Under the pieces are notes generated by a model. The model searched no databases. It was given only the letters and a program-made list of their open reading frames with translations, and was not told where the DNA came from. Shown here in pieces: positions 16,591 to 26,201 of a DNA stretch of 43,029 nucleotides. The translations under genes and the position numbers were made by a program. Origin of the DNA: JBBSMX01 sp038232935 (GTDB lineage: Bacteria > Bacteroidota > Rhodothermia > Rhodothermales > JANQRZ01). The DNA lies in assembly GCA_038232935.1 (NCBI GenBank), contig JBBSMX010000021.1:1-43029 (forward strand), written 5' to 3'. Numbering within the stretch: the stretch's first letter is position 1; each line of letters opens with the position of its first letter.

Positions 16591-17310
16591 CTACGCTGCG
16601 TCGCGCTCGAAGAGCGCGTCCATCTGCACGATCTCTCCCTCCTTATCGGTGAGGACGTCGACGGGTTGGCGGAACCGAAATCCTGCCTCGCGCAGCAGTA
16701 TGTAGAGCTCGTCGAAGGTGGCCTCGCCGACGTAGTTCGAGGTGAAGGCCGTCTCGAGCAGGACGTGGTCGACGCGGGCGAGCGTCTCTGAGGCACCGCG
16801 CAAGGCCTCTAGCTCGTAGCCCTGCAGGTCCATCTTCAACAGCACCGGCGCGCGTAGCGTTTCGGCGCGGAGCAGGGTGTCGAGGCGGCCCACGGCCACC
16901 TCCACCTCCTCGGTATGATCGGTCTCGGAGGCCGACGGGAGGGCAGATGAGGCGAGGTCGTAGGCATTCCGGAAGAAGCGCAGCGTGCCGTCCGTACTCC
17001 CTACGGCCGACTCGATTGTCTTCACGCGGGGGCAGTCAGCGAGGTTGGCGCGGAGGCGCGCCGCCACGTCGGGGAGAGGCTCGAAGGAGAGGACGTCGGC
17101 CGCGGGGAACGTCTCGATCGCAGCGCGGGCGAACTGGCCGATGTTGGCCCCGGCGTCGATCACCATGTTTGGCCGGAGGCCAAGGCCACGGAGGGCGCGG
17201 AGCACGCGGAACGACGTGATAGAGAATGGCTTCCACGTCCGGAACGCCCGGGCGGCACCGGGCTGCGGTAGCAGCATGAGGAGGTTGATCGCTTGGCTGA
17301 GCGTAGGCAT
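16591..17310 (-). CDS. FkbM-family SAM-dependent methyltransferase
   Basis: A 239-residue FkbM-type O-methyltransferase. The SAM-binding motif is MVIDAGANIGQF (49-60), followed by the acidic loop FEPLPDVAARLRANL, the AVGSTDGTLRFF segment and the post-motif LLKMDLQGYELEALRG, all typical of the family. FkbM enzymes methylate hydroxyls on sugars and polyketides. As the last gene of the polysaccharide operon, 13 bp after the glycosidase-like gene, it probably methylates a sugar of the exported polymer. The exact position modified cannot be told. Confidence 0.9.
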   Translation of the reverse strand: MPTLSQAINLLMLLPQPGAARAFRTWKPFSITSFRVLRALRGLGLRPNMVIDAGANIGQFARAAIETFPAADVLSFEPLPDVAARLRANLADCPRVKTIESAVGSTDGTLRFFRNAYDLASSALPSASETDHTEEVEVAVGRLDTLLRAETLRAPVLLKMDLQGYELEALRGASETLARVDHVLLETAFTSNYVGEATFDELYILLREAGFRFRQPVDVLTDKEGEIVQMDALFERDAA

Positions 17311-17323
17311 GGGCTGTGGGCTA

Positions 17324-19309
17324 TTAGGGTCCGATCCGGAAGATGCGAACCTCGTAGGGTTCGAGTCTCACGGCCAAGCGTAGGCCGCCCTCATTGGGGC
17401 GGCTGGTGGACAGGCGATTCTGGCGAGAGAGCCACTCGAAGCGGCCGTCCGGGTCGAGGTCGAACGCCCCTTCGCGGATCGGGTCGTCGCCGTCCAGCTC
17501 GTCGCTGAGCCAGAGGGAGGCGGTGATCCGGGCGTCGTAGGCATTCGAGGCGAAGAGGTAGAGCGCTCCGTCGTAGCGGTGGAGCGCGGTCCGCAGGAGG
17601 CGGTGCGCCCCGAACGTGGTGGGGACCCCGGAGCGCTGGACGGGTTGCCCGTAGGTGTCGGGGGCGTCCGAGCGCGTGTAGAGGTCGGGGCGGTAGGCAT
17701 CGGGGTCGGAGAGGTGCGCCCGCCGAGAGAATGCCGAGCGGCCGGGATCGTAGTCGTCGGCGGGTCCGACGAAATCGGGGTCGCTGCGGAAGTAGTTGGT
17801 GAGCACTTCGATGTCAATGGACTCGACGCCCCAGCCCTCGTCCAGGCGGGGGGCGCCGAAGACGCGGTCCAGCCCAGCCTCACGGAACTGCTGTAGCACG
17901 CGGTCCGTGCGGGCTACCTGCTCCGCCCCTACGCCCTCGTACGGGTTGTAAGCGCGGGCGTAGTAGAGCTCGCCGCGGAGGCCGTTGATCTGGGGTGTCA
18001 GCAGGTGCCAGACGAGGTCGCGGTCGTTGAGGAGCGCGAGGCGGGGGCGGTCGTTGATCGGACAGCGGAGCGGTTCCGGGACGCCGAAGGGGCCGCCGTG
18101 GGCTAACCAACTCTGTCCCGAGATCACGAGTGCGCTCCAGAGCCCGTCGCGCTCCACGGCCTCGCGCATCATCTCGGAGCCGCGGCTGATGAGGTTGGGG
18201 TCCCAATACCACCCGTGCGCGGGCTCGTCGCTGTAGGAGGCCGTCTGGAAGGAGAACACACTGGCGTCCAGCCCCAGCACGTCGGCCGGTGTATCGAACC
18301 CGCCGTCGGGCGCACGGTCGAAGGGGCCACTGTGGTACTCGGGGCGGAGGTCCCCCTCGCGCGACCACGCGAAGCGGTCGGAGAAAAAGGCATCGACATC
18401 GTAGAGGTCGACCACGATAGGGTGCCGCTGGTAGGCCAGGGGCCGTCCGTCACGCTCGAAGGCGATGACGCGGCGGTACGCGTGCCGGAGCAGGTCGGGG
18501 GTCGGGAGGCTCTGCGGGCCCGTATAGGGCCGCGCCGGGGTGCCGGGTGGTGCGATGCCGAACAAGTGCCGCCACGTCACGCCTTCCGGCTCGTCCCACA
18601 GGTACCAACCCAGCAGGCCGGGGTGATCGCGCAGGTTCTGGACGATATAGCGGACGTTCCACTCCCAGAACGGCAGCCGATCCGCCTCGTCGCATACGGC
18701 AGGGGGGATGAGGTCGGCGAACTCGGATCCGGTGGCTGCATTCCTAGATTGCTCCTCCTCAATATAGTGGCGGTACGCCTCGCACCGGAGCGTGTCGGAC
18801 CCGCCGTACGGGCTCGCTGTCCCCTCGGGGATCGTGTAGTGGTTGAGGGAGACGAACGTTCGGATCGGGCGGGTGGCGTCGCCGTTGGCCCCGAAGTACG
18901 CGAGGTCCATGTAGCGTTTGAGCGCGGCGACGTACACGCCGGGCCGGATGTGGCCGCGCTGCCGCTGGCGCCCGTCGAAGTCGGTGAAGGTGTAGTTGTA
19001 CCAGTTGTACCAGCCGTCATCCACCTGATGGGGGATGTAGCGTCCGTCGCCGGAGCTCGGCTCGAACACGGCATTCAGACCGTATGCCCGAATCCGCTCC
19101 ATCTCCGTTTCGAGGGAGTCGCGCATGGTCTCGAACCGCTCCTCGGGGAGCCGGGCGCAATGCCCGACGATGTTCCAGCCGAGCGGGTAGAACGGCTCGC
19201 CGTTGACCTCGAGCGTAAAGCGCTCCCCGGGAGTCACCGTGCTCGGCTGGCTCGCGACGCTGGGGGGAAAGGCGAGGGAAAGCAAGAGGAACGCGCAGAG
19301 GCGGCGCAT
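17324..19309 (-). CDS. Secreted clan-A glycoside hydrolase-like protein of the EPS operon
   Basis: A 661-residue exported protein. ATG at 19309 is chosen because MRRLCAFLLLSLAFPPSVAS is a signal peptide; the longer frame overlaps the preceding gene. It begins with a region like the start of (beta/alpha)8 glycosidases (FTLEVNGEPFYPLGWNIVG), then ERIRAYGLNAVFEP, and has HPGLLGWYLWDEPEG, where Asp239-Glu240 sit at the usual beta-4 acid/base place. The C-terminal ~80 residues look like an all-beta domain ending LEPYEVRIFRIGP. It may trim or release the exopolysaccharide, like PslG, or digest related glycans. The family number cannot be assigned, and the nucleophile was not identified with certainty. 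Confidence 0.65.
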   Translation of the reverse strand: MRRLCAFLLLSLAFPPSVASQPSTVTPGERFTLEVNGEPFYPLGWNIVGHCARLPEERFETMRDSLETEMERIRAYGLNAVFEPSSGDGRYIPHQVDDGWYNWYNYTFTDFDGRQRQRGHIRPGVYVAALKRYMDLAYFGANGDATRPIRTFVSLNHYTIPEGTASPYGGSDTLRCEAYRHYIEEEQSRNAATGSEFADLIPPAVCDEADRLPFWEWNVRYIVQNLRDHPGLLGWYLWDEPEGVTWRHLFGIAPPGTPARPYTGPQSLPTPDLLRHAYRRVIAFERDGRPLAYQRHPIVVDLYDVDAFFSDRFAWSREGDLRPEYHSGPFDRAPDGGFDTPADVLGLDASVFSFQTASYSDEPAHGWYWDPNLISRGSEMMREAVERDGLWSALVISGQSWLAHGGPFGVPEPLRCPINDRPRLALLNDRDLVWHLLTPQINGLRGELYYARAYNPYEGVGAEQVARTDRVLQQFREAGLDRVFGAPRLDEGWGVESIDIEVLTNYFRSDPDFVGPADDYDPGRSAFSRRAHLSDPDAYRPDLYTRSDAPDTYGQPVQRSGVPTTFGAHRLLRTALHRYDGALYLFASNAYDARITASLWLSDELDGDDPIREGAFDLDPDGRFEWLSRQNRLSTSRPNEGGLRLAVRLEPYEVRIFRIGP

Positions 19310-19385
19310 GGCGTGGCGGTCAGAGGCTGGATACCGTGGAGAGGAGCGATGAGGGCGGGCCAGGGGCAGGGGCCACCCCCATCGC

Positions 19386-20663
19386 TCAGTCTTGCACGGC
19401 ATGGAACGAACGGGGCGAGCGGGCGATCCGACGGAGGAGCCCGATCATGAAGCGCGCTCCCACGCGGAGCCCCCGGCGCGGCGCGGCCTCCGCTCCGGCT
19501 TCGAGGGCGCGATGAAGGCTCGTCCCGAAGCGCTCCAACGGCCACTCCGCGATGATCGCACGGGAGCGCCGAGCGAACGCTTCTAGGTCCACCTCGTGTG
19601 CTACAGCATAGAGGTGCTGCGCCAGGGCGTCCACGTCGCCGGGCCGGAACGTGAACCCGTTTTCGCCGTCGCGGACGAGGTCCTCGGCGCACCCGGCCCC
19701 GGCGGAGACGACGACGGGTAGGCCGGCGGCCATCGCTTCGTTCACCACGAGCCCCCACTGATCCACCGTCGCCGTATGGACGAAGGCGGCAGCGAGGGCG
19801 TAGTAGGCCGGCAGATCCTCGATCTGCCGCCACCCCGGCATCGAGATGGCCTCGGCTATCCCTTCCTCTCTAGCGAGCGCTTCGAGGCGCGGGCGCAGGA
19901 GACCGTCGCCGAGGAGTAGGAGGCGCCAGGGCGGTACGCCTACCGTTTCAGCGCGGCGACGGTAGGCGGCGTAGGCGCGGAGGAGGGTGGGGAGGTCCTT
20001 CCGCTCCATGAACCGGGCGGAGGCGAAGAAGAAAGGGGTCTCGTCGGCCAGTCCTGGCAGGGCCCGGGCAGGCTCGGGGTCGCGGCGGACGGCCTCGGAC
20101 TGCTCGGCGAAGTACTCGTTATCGACGACGCTGTAGCCGGCGAAGATGCGGTGCTCGGGGATGCCGAGGGTGGTGTAGTAACGGATGGCGGCGCTTCCGG
20201 AGGCGTGGGCCGCGTCGAACTCGGACACCAGCACCCGCTTGAGGGCCTCGCGCCATCCTACGCGGGGAGCATCGCTCTGCTTGCTCTCCGCCATGCAGAT
20301 GGCGATGCGGCGGTGGCGTCGGCACCACGCGAGGCAGGCGCGGGCGTCGGGCGTACTGTAGCTGTGGATGAGAACGGCGTCGGGGTCGAGCCGGTCGAGC
20401 GCGGTGGTGACAGCGCGGTGCATCCGGTCCGGCGCGATGCCGTCGTAGACCTCGCCGGGGAAGACGGTCTTGCGTAGGAACGGCGTCGGCCCTTCGTGGA
20501 GGCGCCAGTCGTAGACCGCGCTGTCGCTGGCGGTCTCTAGGGCAACGGTCTCGATTCCATACCGGCTCAGCACCTCGTGGGCGGCGCGAAGCCTGTTGAG
20601 GTGGAGCGGGCCGAGGCGCGGCCAGTGGATGCAGACACGGTGGAGGGGAGGGGCAGGAGTCAA
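19386..20663 (-). CDS. GT4-type glycosyltransferase (GT-B fold)
   Basis: A 425-residue glycosyltransferase. The C-terminal half carries the GT4 signature: FFFASARFMERKDLPTLLRA (210-230), LLLGDGLLRPRLEAL, and the nucleotide-sugar site NEAMAAGLPVVVSAGAGCAE (308-327) with Glu309 and Glu327. The N-terminal acceptor domain is intact. No signal peptide is present, so it acts on the cytoplasmic face, adding a sugar to the lipid-linked repeat unit. It lies 80 bp after the other GT gene. Donor and linkage are unknown. Confidence 0.9.
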   Translation of the reverse strand: MTPAPPLHRVCIHWPRLGPLHLNRLRAAHEVLSRYGIETVALETASDSAVYDWRLHEGPTPFLRKTVFPGEVYDGIAPDRMHRAVTTALDRLDPDAVLIHSYSTPDARACLAWCRRHRRIAICMAESKQSDAPRVGWREALKRVLVSEFDAAHASGSAAIRYYTTLGIPEHRIFAGYSVVDNEYFAEQSEAVRRDPEPARALPGLADETPFFFASARFMERKDLPTLLRAYAAYRRRAETVGVPPWRLLLLGDGLLRPRLEALAREEGIAEAISMPGWRQIEDLPAYYALAAAFVHTATVDQWGLVVNEAMAAGLPVVVSAGAGCAEDLVRDGENGFTFRPGDVDALAQHLYAVAHEVDLEAFARRSRAIIAEWPLERFGTSLHRALEAGAEAAPRRGLRVGARFMIGLLRRIARSPRSFHAVQD

Positions 20664-20743
20664 AGCGGGGCTCGGTCGTCAGAGGCAGGGCCGGCGGCGG
20701 ATAGAGGAGCGTCGGAGCGCGGAAGCCACGGGGTAGCGGGGGG

Positions 20744-21967
20744 CTAGCCCGCAGGCGAAGCCAGAGGCCCCAGCTTCAAGTGATCGAACAGGACCCGTTG
20801 ATAGGCTGCTACGGTGTTGCGTTCGGCGAAGGCGCGGGCCGCCTCTGCATCGAAGCCGGCGTCCGGATCGTCCAGGAAAGCCTCTAGCGCGGCGGCGAGC
20901 ACGTCGGGCCGGGTGCTGTCCACGGCGCGGCCCAGCTGGTGCTCGGCGATCTGCTGACCGACGACCCCGTAGTCCTGACCGAGCGCGGGCCGGCCGGCCG
21001 CCGCCGCACGGATGAGCACGCCGCTGGAGCCGACGTGGCGCTGGTACGGAACGAGCACGAGGTCCGAGGCCCGGACGAGGTCCTGGATCTCGTCGTCGGG
21101 CACGAACGTGTCGTGGAGCAGGAACTGTAAGGGCAGGCTGATCTCATCGGCAGCGGTGCGAAGCCGCTCGCGGATTTCGGGCCGGACGGCCCCGGCAAAG
21201 AGGACGGTGAGTCGCTGTGCCGCCGCCGGCGGAAGGAGCCGGAGCGCATCCAGCACGGCGAAGACCCCCTTGCGTTCCGCCAGCAGTCCGAACAGGAGGG
21301 CCACTACGCGTCCCTCCTCGACGCCATAAACGGTACGCACCGCATGCAGCGCTGCCTCCGACCTCCGGGGGGCGGGGTCCACCGGGTCCGGTAACGCCAC
21401 TGCCTCGACATCCGCCGAGAAGCTAGCGATGGCCGGCACCGCCGACGGGTCCAGGGTGAAGAGGGTGGTGAGGTGCGGGTTCCGTAGGGCTGCCTGCAGC
21501 ACGAGGCGCTTGCGCAGGCGCGTAATGCGCTCCCGTAGGGGAGGGGCGGTCGTCTCGAATCGGCCGTAGTGGAACGACGGGCGGAAGAGGATGCCCGAGA
21601 GCGAGACGGAGAAGGGAAAGCGCAGCCCCAGCGCCAGTGCCAACTGGGCGTGATCGAGGTAGAGGAGGAGCACGTGGGTCGGGCGGAGGTGCGCGACGAT
21701 CCGCGCCAGCACGCGCCGGTGCCAGAGCCCCGCTGCCAGCAAGCTCCCGCCGAGGTCACCGACCTCAGCGATCTCGATGAAGCGGACGGTCGGCCCGAAC
21801 TCGTCGCTAAGCTCGGGGTGGTCCGCCAGCAACTTCGAAGCCACCGCGACGGTCACGCGGTGACCGCCGTCTTCGCCGTAGCGTGCCTGCCAGCCGCGAA
21901 GGATGTGGCGGACGTGCTCGGCATGGTGGCCCCCGACGTAGGGATCGAAGAGGAGGAGGTGAGACAT
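20744..21967 (-). CDS. GT-B glycosyltransferase
   Basis: A 407-residue glycosyltransferase starting at ATG 21967 (MSHLLLFDPYVGGHHAEH), whose A overlaps the TGA stop of the flippase gene as TGATG, so translation is probably coupled. Family features include the N-terminal GGHHAEHVRHILRGW, the linker FGLLAERKGVFAVLDALRLL, and a C-terminal site VGSSGVLIRAAAAGRPALG followed by YGVVGQQIAEHQLG. A longer upstream start would lie inside the flippase and adds low-complexity Arg/Pro residues. It is probably a second sugar-adding enzyme of the repeat unit. Confidence 0.87.
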   Translation of the reverse strand: MSHLLLFDPYVGGHHAEHVRHILRGWQARYGEDGGHRVTVAVASKLLADHPELSDEFGPTVRFIEIAEVGDLGGSLLAAGLWHRRVLARIVAHLRPTHVLLLYLDHAQLALALGLRFPFSVSLSGILFRPSFHYGRFETTAPPLRERITRLRKRLVLQAALRNPHLTTLFTLDPSAVPAIASFSADVEAVALPDPVDPAPRRSEAALHAVRTVYGVEEGRVVALLFGLLAERKGVFAVLDALRLLPPAAAQRLTVLFAGAVRPEIRERLRTAADEISLPLQFLLHDTFVPDDEIQDLVRASDLVLVPYQRHVGSSGVLIRAAAAGRPALGQDYGVVGQQIAEHQLGRAVDSTRPDVLAAALEAFLDDPDAGFDAEAARAFAERNTVAAYQRVLFDHLKLGPLASPAG

Positions 21968-23412
21968 CAGGTGGAGCGTGAGGTGCCCCCACGGCGGAGC
22001 GCACCGAGGAGCAGGTCGAAATTTAGGAGGCGGAAAGCGTATCCGATCGCTGCGTAGAGCACCACGGCCGCCCCAATCGTCACCGGCAACGGCCATGCCA
22101 GCGCCCGCCCCAGCAGCACCGGGGCGGCCACGCCGAACGCGCAGGCGAGGCTGATTTTCAGCGCGACACCAAGGTACGCACGCCGCGTGAGGCGGTAGTG
22201 AAGGACGAGGAGGATCGCCGTGCTGACGCCTTGGGAGATAGAGGTACCCAGTGCCGCCCCGTTGATCCCGAAGCGCGGGATCAGCACGAAGTCAAGCGGC
22301 ACATTCAGCATCACGTTGACCGTGAAGGCGAGGAGGAACACGCGCTCCCGGTTCCACGCCACGAGGGTTTGCCCGTAGGCGATGGCCCCGTAGGCGAGCA
22401 GCATGTTCGCCATGAGGAGAGCCAGCGCCGTAGACGCGGTGCCGTAATCGGCCCCGTAGACCAGCGTGGTGAGCTCGGGAGCCAAGAGCGCACCTCCGAG
22501 GCAGAGGGGAAGGCCGAGGCTGAAAAGCGCCGTGGCGAAGGCGTGGCTCCGATCGCGCATCAGGCCGAGTGTGCCGAAGGCGTTGGAGAGCGTTGGGAGG
22601 AACGCCATGAGCAGGACCTCGGCCGGGACGAGGACTATGGCAGCGAGTTTGTAGACCGCCGCGTATAGCCCCGCCGACTCGTCGCCGGAGATGAGCCCGA
22701 TGAGGAGCGTGTCTAGGTAAACGGCTACCGTGACCATGGCGGACGAGGCCCACAGTGGCAGCGCGGGCTTTAGGAGCGGAAGCCAGGCGGAGCGGCGGAA
22801 CTGGATCTGTAGCGTCCCAATGCGACGGGCGTAGGTCACCAGAAGGGAGCCGTTGGCCGCCACTAGGGCGAAAACGCTTACGGCTGCGGCTAGGACCACG
22901 TCATCAGGGCCACGGACCAGCAGGAGGGTCCCTCCCAGCGAGAGCACCGCCACGGCCACGTTGCGGAGCGCCACAATACCCATCTTCTCGATCCCCTGGT
23001 ACACCCACTCCAGCGAGATCGCCTGCCCGAGCAGCGCAAGCCCCTGGATGCCCAGCACGAGCTTGTAGAGCGCGGGCTTATCGAGCATCCCGACGACCAC
23101 GGCGTACGTCCCGAGCGCAATCGTGACGAGGAGCGCGCGCAAGCCCAGGATCGCCCCGACGAGCTCGTCCGAGCGCTGCGCCTCCCGCGCCAGCTCGCGG
23201 ACGCCCAGCACATCGAGGCCGAAGTTCACCGGCAGACCGAAGTAGGCCACCAGCGCCAGGCCGATGCTGAGGATCCCGAAGCGTTCCGGCTCCAACACGC
23301 GCGCCAGGTACGCAAACGTGACGAGGCTGAGCACCATCGTCGTGCCCCGCGCCACCGCCAGCGCGCCGGCGTTCTGGAGGACCTGGCGTTCGATCTGGGT
23401 TCCCTTCGCCAT
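21967..23412 (-). CDS. Wzx-like polysaccharide flippase (MOP superfamily)
   Basis: A 481-residue membrane protein with about 12-14 hydrophobic helices spread over its length. The N-terminal ALAVARGTTMVLSLVTFAYLA and ARVLEPERFGILSIGLA segments are typical of the RfbX/Wzx branch. It should translocate undecaprenyl-PP-linked oligosaccharide units across the inner membrane. The start ATG overlaps the TGA of the polymerase gene (TGATG at 23414-23410), and its own stop overlaps the next start in the same way, so three genes are translationally coupled. Confidence 0.9.
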   Translation of the reverse strand: MAKGTQIERQVLQNAGALAVARGTTMVLSLVTFAYLARVLEPERFGILSIGLALVAYFGLPVNFGLDVLGVRELAREAQRSDELVGAILGLRALLVTIALGTYAVVVGMLDKPALYKLVLGIQGLALLGQAISLEWVYQGIEKMGIVALRNVAVAVLSLGGTLLLVRGPDDVVLAAAVSVFALVAANGSLLVTYARRIGTLQIQFRRSAWLPLLKPALPLWASSAMVTVAVYLDTLLIGLISGDESAGLYAAVYKLAAIVLVPAEVLLMAFLPTLSNAFGTLGLMRDRSHAFATALFSLGLPLCLGGALLAPELTTLVYGADYGTASTALALLMANMLLAYGAIAYGQTLVAWNRERVFLLAFTVNVMLNVPLDFVLIPRFGINGAALGTSISQGVSTAILLVLHYRLTRRAYLGVALKISLACAFGVAAPVLLGRALAWPLPVTIGAAVVLYAAIGYAFRLLNFDLLLGALRRGGTSRST

Positions 23413-24881
23413 CAGTGCGGGGCTGATTCGAAGGCGGGCGGGCGATCCGTGAGGCGAGGGGAACGAGAGAGCGGGTGGAACCGCTCATAAAGGCCGGTGC
23501 AGAGCGCGGTCAGCATGACGAATGACAGGAGCGAATCGTCCAAGAAGAACGGGGAGGACGTGTTCGTCGAGGGGAGGATGGCGATCAGTGAAACGGCCGC
23601 CGAGAGGGCATAGGCCCGGTATCGCAGCGGTGCCCACACGGAACGGTACGCCTTGATCCCTGCCCAGATTGCCCCAACCCACAACGTCACCGTGACGAGG
23701 AGTCCCCACACCCCGAACTTGAACCAGAGGGCCACGAAGCCGTTGTGGACGAAGGGCCTCGTCAGCGTCGCGCGGTACACCCAATCGTAGTACGTGTGCG
23801 AGGCGCCGAGTCCGTAACCGAGGATGGGGTTCACCCTAATCTTCTCCCAGACCGAGGCTGTCTCGTTGAACCGGTTTACGAGGGAAATGTCAGCCACGGC
23901 GGCGGTCTCCAAAGTGGAGAAGCGGTCGAGTACCCCTTGGACGAGCAGCCTGCCGATGCCGCTGAAGACGACCGTCACGAGGAAGGCGAAGAGCACGAGG
24001 CCCCCGATGGAGAAGATGAGCAGCCGTCCCCGTTCCCGTGTGCTGAGCAGGAAGAAGAGGATGAGGATCCCGAAGAGGGCATCGACCCAGAATCCCCGCG
24101 CTTTCGTCATCAGCAGGGCGGCAACGAAGAACAGGAAGGGGAACAGCAACAGCACCCGCGTTCGCCAGCGATAGGCCGTGACGAGAAAGATGAGCATGCT
24201 CAGCACGCCCACGAGGAGGTGGACCTCGTTCAGGGCTGCGCGTGCGCCCGAGATCTCGATCAGCCGCGCCGCCGATTCGAGCGCTTCCCGGAATCCCAAC
24301 GCGTTGCGGAAAGCAACAAAGACGCCGTACCACAGCATCGAAGCGAAGACGAGATCGGGGGCATAACGATAACGGGAGCAGGCGTCCTTGATGGGGAAAT
24401 AGAACAGGACCATGAGGAAGGTTAGCACCTCCCCCACCCAGTCTTCCGGTCGGGCTCCCATTGCCAGACCGAGCGCGGCCCCCCCGAACAGCCCGAACAC
24501 GATAAGGAACGCCGCCGCCCAATCCACCCGCGAACGTATGAGCTGCTCGCGGTGGAGGAGCAGTCGGACGCCGTACCAATGCGCGAGGTAAGCGAGGTAG
24601 TAGAGCCCGTAGATGGCCTCTGTGACTTGGATTCCGGGACTGGTCGTGATGAGGACTACGTAGCCGACGAGGACCACCCCGAGGTTCAGCGCGGGGAACC
24701 GGAAGAGCACGACCACGACCACGGCCCCGACGATAGCGAGCGGGACGAACAGTGTGAGGGCGGGGGCGAGCCAAGCGAGCGTAAGCGCGCCGGCCACCCC
24801 CCCCAGCAGGCCGGCCCAGAGCAAGCCCATCCCCCAGCGTTCAAGGTCCGCTGTTTGCGGGGACGCTATCGCGTAGTCCAT
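23412..24881 (-). CDS. Wzy/O-antigen ligase-like polymerase
   Basis: A 489-residue membrane protein with about 10-12 helices and one larger periplasmic loop. The O-antigen ligase/polymerase signature is visible as VNPILGYGLGASHTYYDW followed by RPFVHNGFVALWFKFGVWG, where a conserved His and Arg normally lie. In a Wzx/Wzy locus it would join repeat units on the periplasmic side. Its position between the chain-length protein and the flippase supports Wzy rather than WaaL, but sequence alone cannot separate the two. Confidence 0.85.
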   Translation of the reverse strand: MDYAIASPQTADLERWGMGLLWAGLLGGVAGALTLAWLAPALTLFVPLAIVGAVVVVVLFRFPALNLGVVLVGYVVLITTSPGIQVTEAIYGLYYLAYLAHWYGVRLLLHREQLIRSRVDWAAAFLIVFGLFGGAALGLAMGARPEDWVGEVLTFLMVLFYFPIKDACSRYRYAPDLVFASMLWYGVFVAFRNALGFREALESAARLIEISGARAALNEVHLLVGVLSMLIFLVTAYRWRTRVLLLFPFLFFVAALLMTKARGFWVDALFGILILFFLLSTRERGRLLIFSIGGLVLFAFLVTVVFSGIGRLLVQGVLDRFSTLETAAVADISLVNRFNETASVWEKIRVNPILGYGLGASHTYYDWVYRATLTRPFVHNGFVALWFKFGVWGLLVTVTLWVGAIWAGIKAYRSVWAPLRYRAYALSAAVSLIAILPSTNTSSPFFLDDSLLSFVMLTALCTGLYERFHPLSRSPRLTDRPPAFESAPH

Positions 24882-24914
24882 GGGGGCCGTGGTCGTGGTC
24901 GGTGCTTGGTCCGG

Positions 24915-26141
24915 TCAGCTCAGTTGAGCGGCTTGGCGCAGGCGCGCTGAGAGGGGCGCAGCGTGGCGGCGCAGCCACGCCTGGCCGAGCACGAACAGGC
25001 ACGCCAGCAGCAGCGCCGTCAGCGTCATCCCGATCACGATGGCACGGCGTGATGGACGGGCCGCCAGGATCGGGGCGACCGCCTCATCAACCACCTGCAC
25101 CGCCTCGGCCTCGATCTGCTCCTGGAAGAGGGCCTGCTCGTAGATCGGGTAGACGGTTTCGAGGATTTGCTGTTGGATGAGTTGTTCTTGTATGATCTGG
25201 GCGTAGCGCGAAGTCAGGGCTGGGAGGTCGCGCATCGAAACCGGCAGCAACTGATCCTGGCCGCCCAGTACCTGATCGATCTGCGCTTGGGCGGCGGCGC
25301 GGGCGTGCCGCGCCGCCTGCACCTGCGGGTTGTCCGGGCCGTACTGCCGCGCCAGCGTCTGGTACTGGACGTCGAGGCGGGCCGCCTCCGCGCGCGACAA
25401 CGCAACCGATTGCATCATGGCTTCCGCCTGCGCTTCGAGCTCGATGAGACCGTGGGTCTCTTGGAAGGTTTGCAACTCGCTGCGGACGGAGTCGAGATCG
25501 GCTGTGGCCCGGTGGAGACGCTGCTCGATCACCTGACGCGTTTGGCGGGCCGTTTCGGAGGTCAGTCGGGCGTTCTCCACGTTGAGCTTCTCGACCATGA
25601 AGTTGGCCATCTGTGCTGCGCGCTCCGGATCCCTGTCGTAGGCCACGACAGCGAGGTAGTCGTAGTCGAGCTTGACTTCGAAGTCCACGTTCTTAATGAG
25701 CTTTTCGACGGCCTGGAAGCGGGCCGCGCGCTCCCCTTCATCGAGGTCTACATCGTAGACCCCAATGAGATCGAACCGGTCCACCACCTCCTCCATCATG
25801 GAACGGCTGGTAAGGATGGCGAGGTAACGCTCGTAGCCCCCGCCCCTACCGAGCAGGCTTCCGAGGCCTCCGGTAGCGCGGTTGACGATACCGAGGAGGC
25901 CACCGATGCCGCCGCCCTCAGGCTGGAGTACCCGGGCCTCGGCGGCATACCACTTCGGCAGCAGTAGGGCGATGACAATAGAGGCGACGGCTACGAGCGC
26001 CGTAAAGCCCGCGACGAAACGGCGCCGCCGCCAGAGTACCCCAGCCCCATACCACAGCGTTTTAGTGGCCTGTTGCCGGCGCGCCTCGTCCTCTAGAGCG
26101 AGGCCGTCGCCGTGCGCTGTCTCTTCGGTTCTGATCTCCAT
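24915..26141 (-). CDS. Wzz-like polysaccharide co-polymerase, without kinase domain
   Basis: A 408-residue inner-membrane protein with the Wzz plan: a cytoplasmic N-tail, helix 1 near 42-62 (FVAGFTALVAVASIVIALLLP), a long periplasmic coiled region with many Gln/Arg/Glu residues (about 180-340), and helix 2 near 372-395. A glycine-rich insert (GGGIGGLLGIVNRATGG) follows the first helix. No Walker motifs or Tyr cluster are present after helix 2, so this is not a Wzc-type fusion. It sets chain length and links to the Wza-like exporter encoded 60 bp upstream. Confidence 0.9.
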   Translation of the reverse strand: MEIRTEETAHGDGLALEDEARRQQATKTLWYGAGVLWRRRRFVAGFTALVAVASIVIALLLPKWYAAEARVLQPEGGGIGGLLGIVNRATGGLGSLLGRGGGYERYLAILTSRSMMEEVVDRFDLIGVYDVDLDEGERAARFQAVEKLIKNVDFEVKLDYDYLAVVAYDRDPERAAQMANFMVEKLNVENARLTSETARQTRQVIEQRLHRATADLDSVRSELQTFQETHGLIELEAQAEAMMQSVALSRAEAARLDVQYQTLARQYGPDNPQVQAARHARAAAQAQIDQVLGGQDQLLPVSMRDLPALTSRYAQIIQEQLIQQQILETVYPIYEQALFQEQIEAEAVQVVDEAVAPILAARPSRRAIVIGMTLTALLLACLFVLGQAWLRRHAAPLSARLRQAAQLS

Positions 26142-26201
26142 GCGTAAGCAGGGTAATGGATCGAATGGGAAGCTGGTTTGCCACTACAAGCTGGTTTGCC
26201 G

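Noticed and set aside
21967..22096. Longer start of the second glycosyltransferase
   Set aside because: It would add 43 residues inside the flippase gene, rich in Arg/Pro and unlike family N-termini; the TGATG overlap gives a better start.
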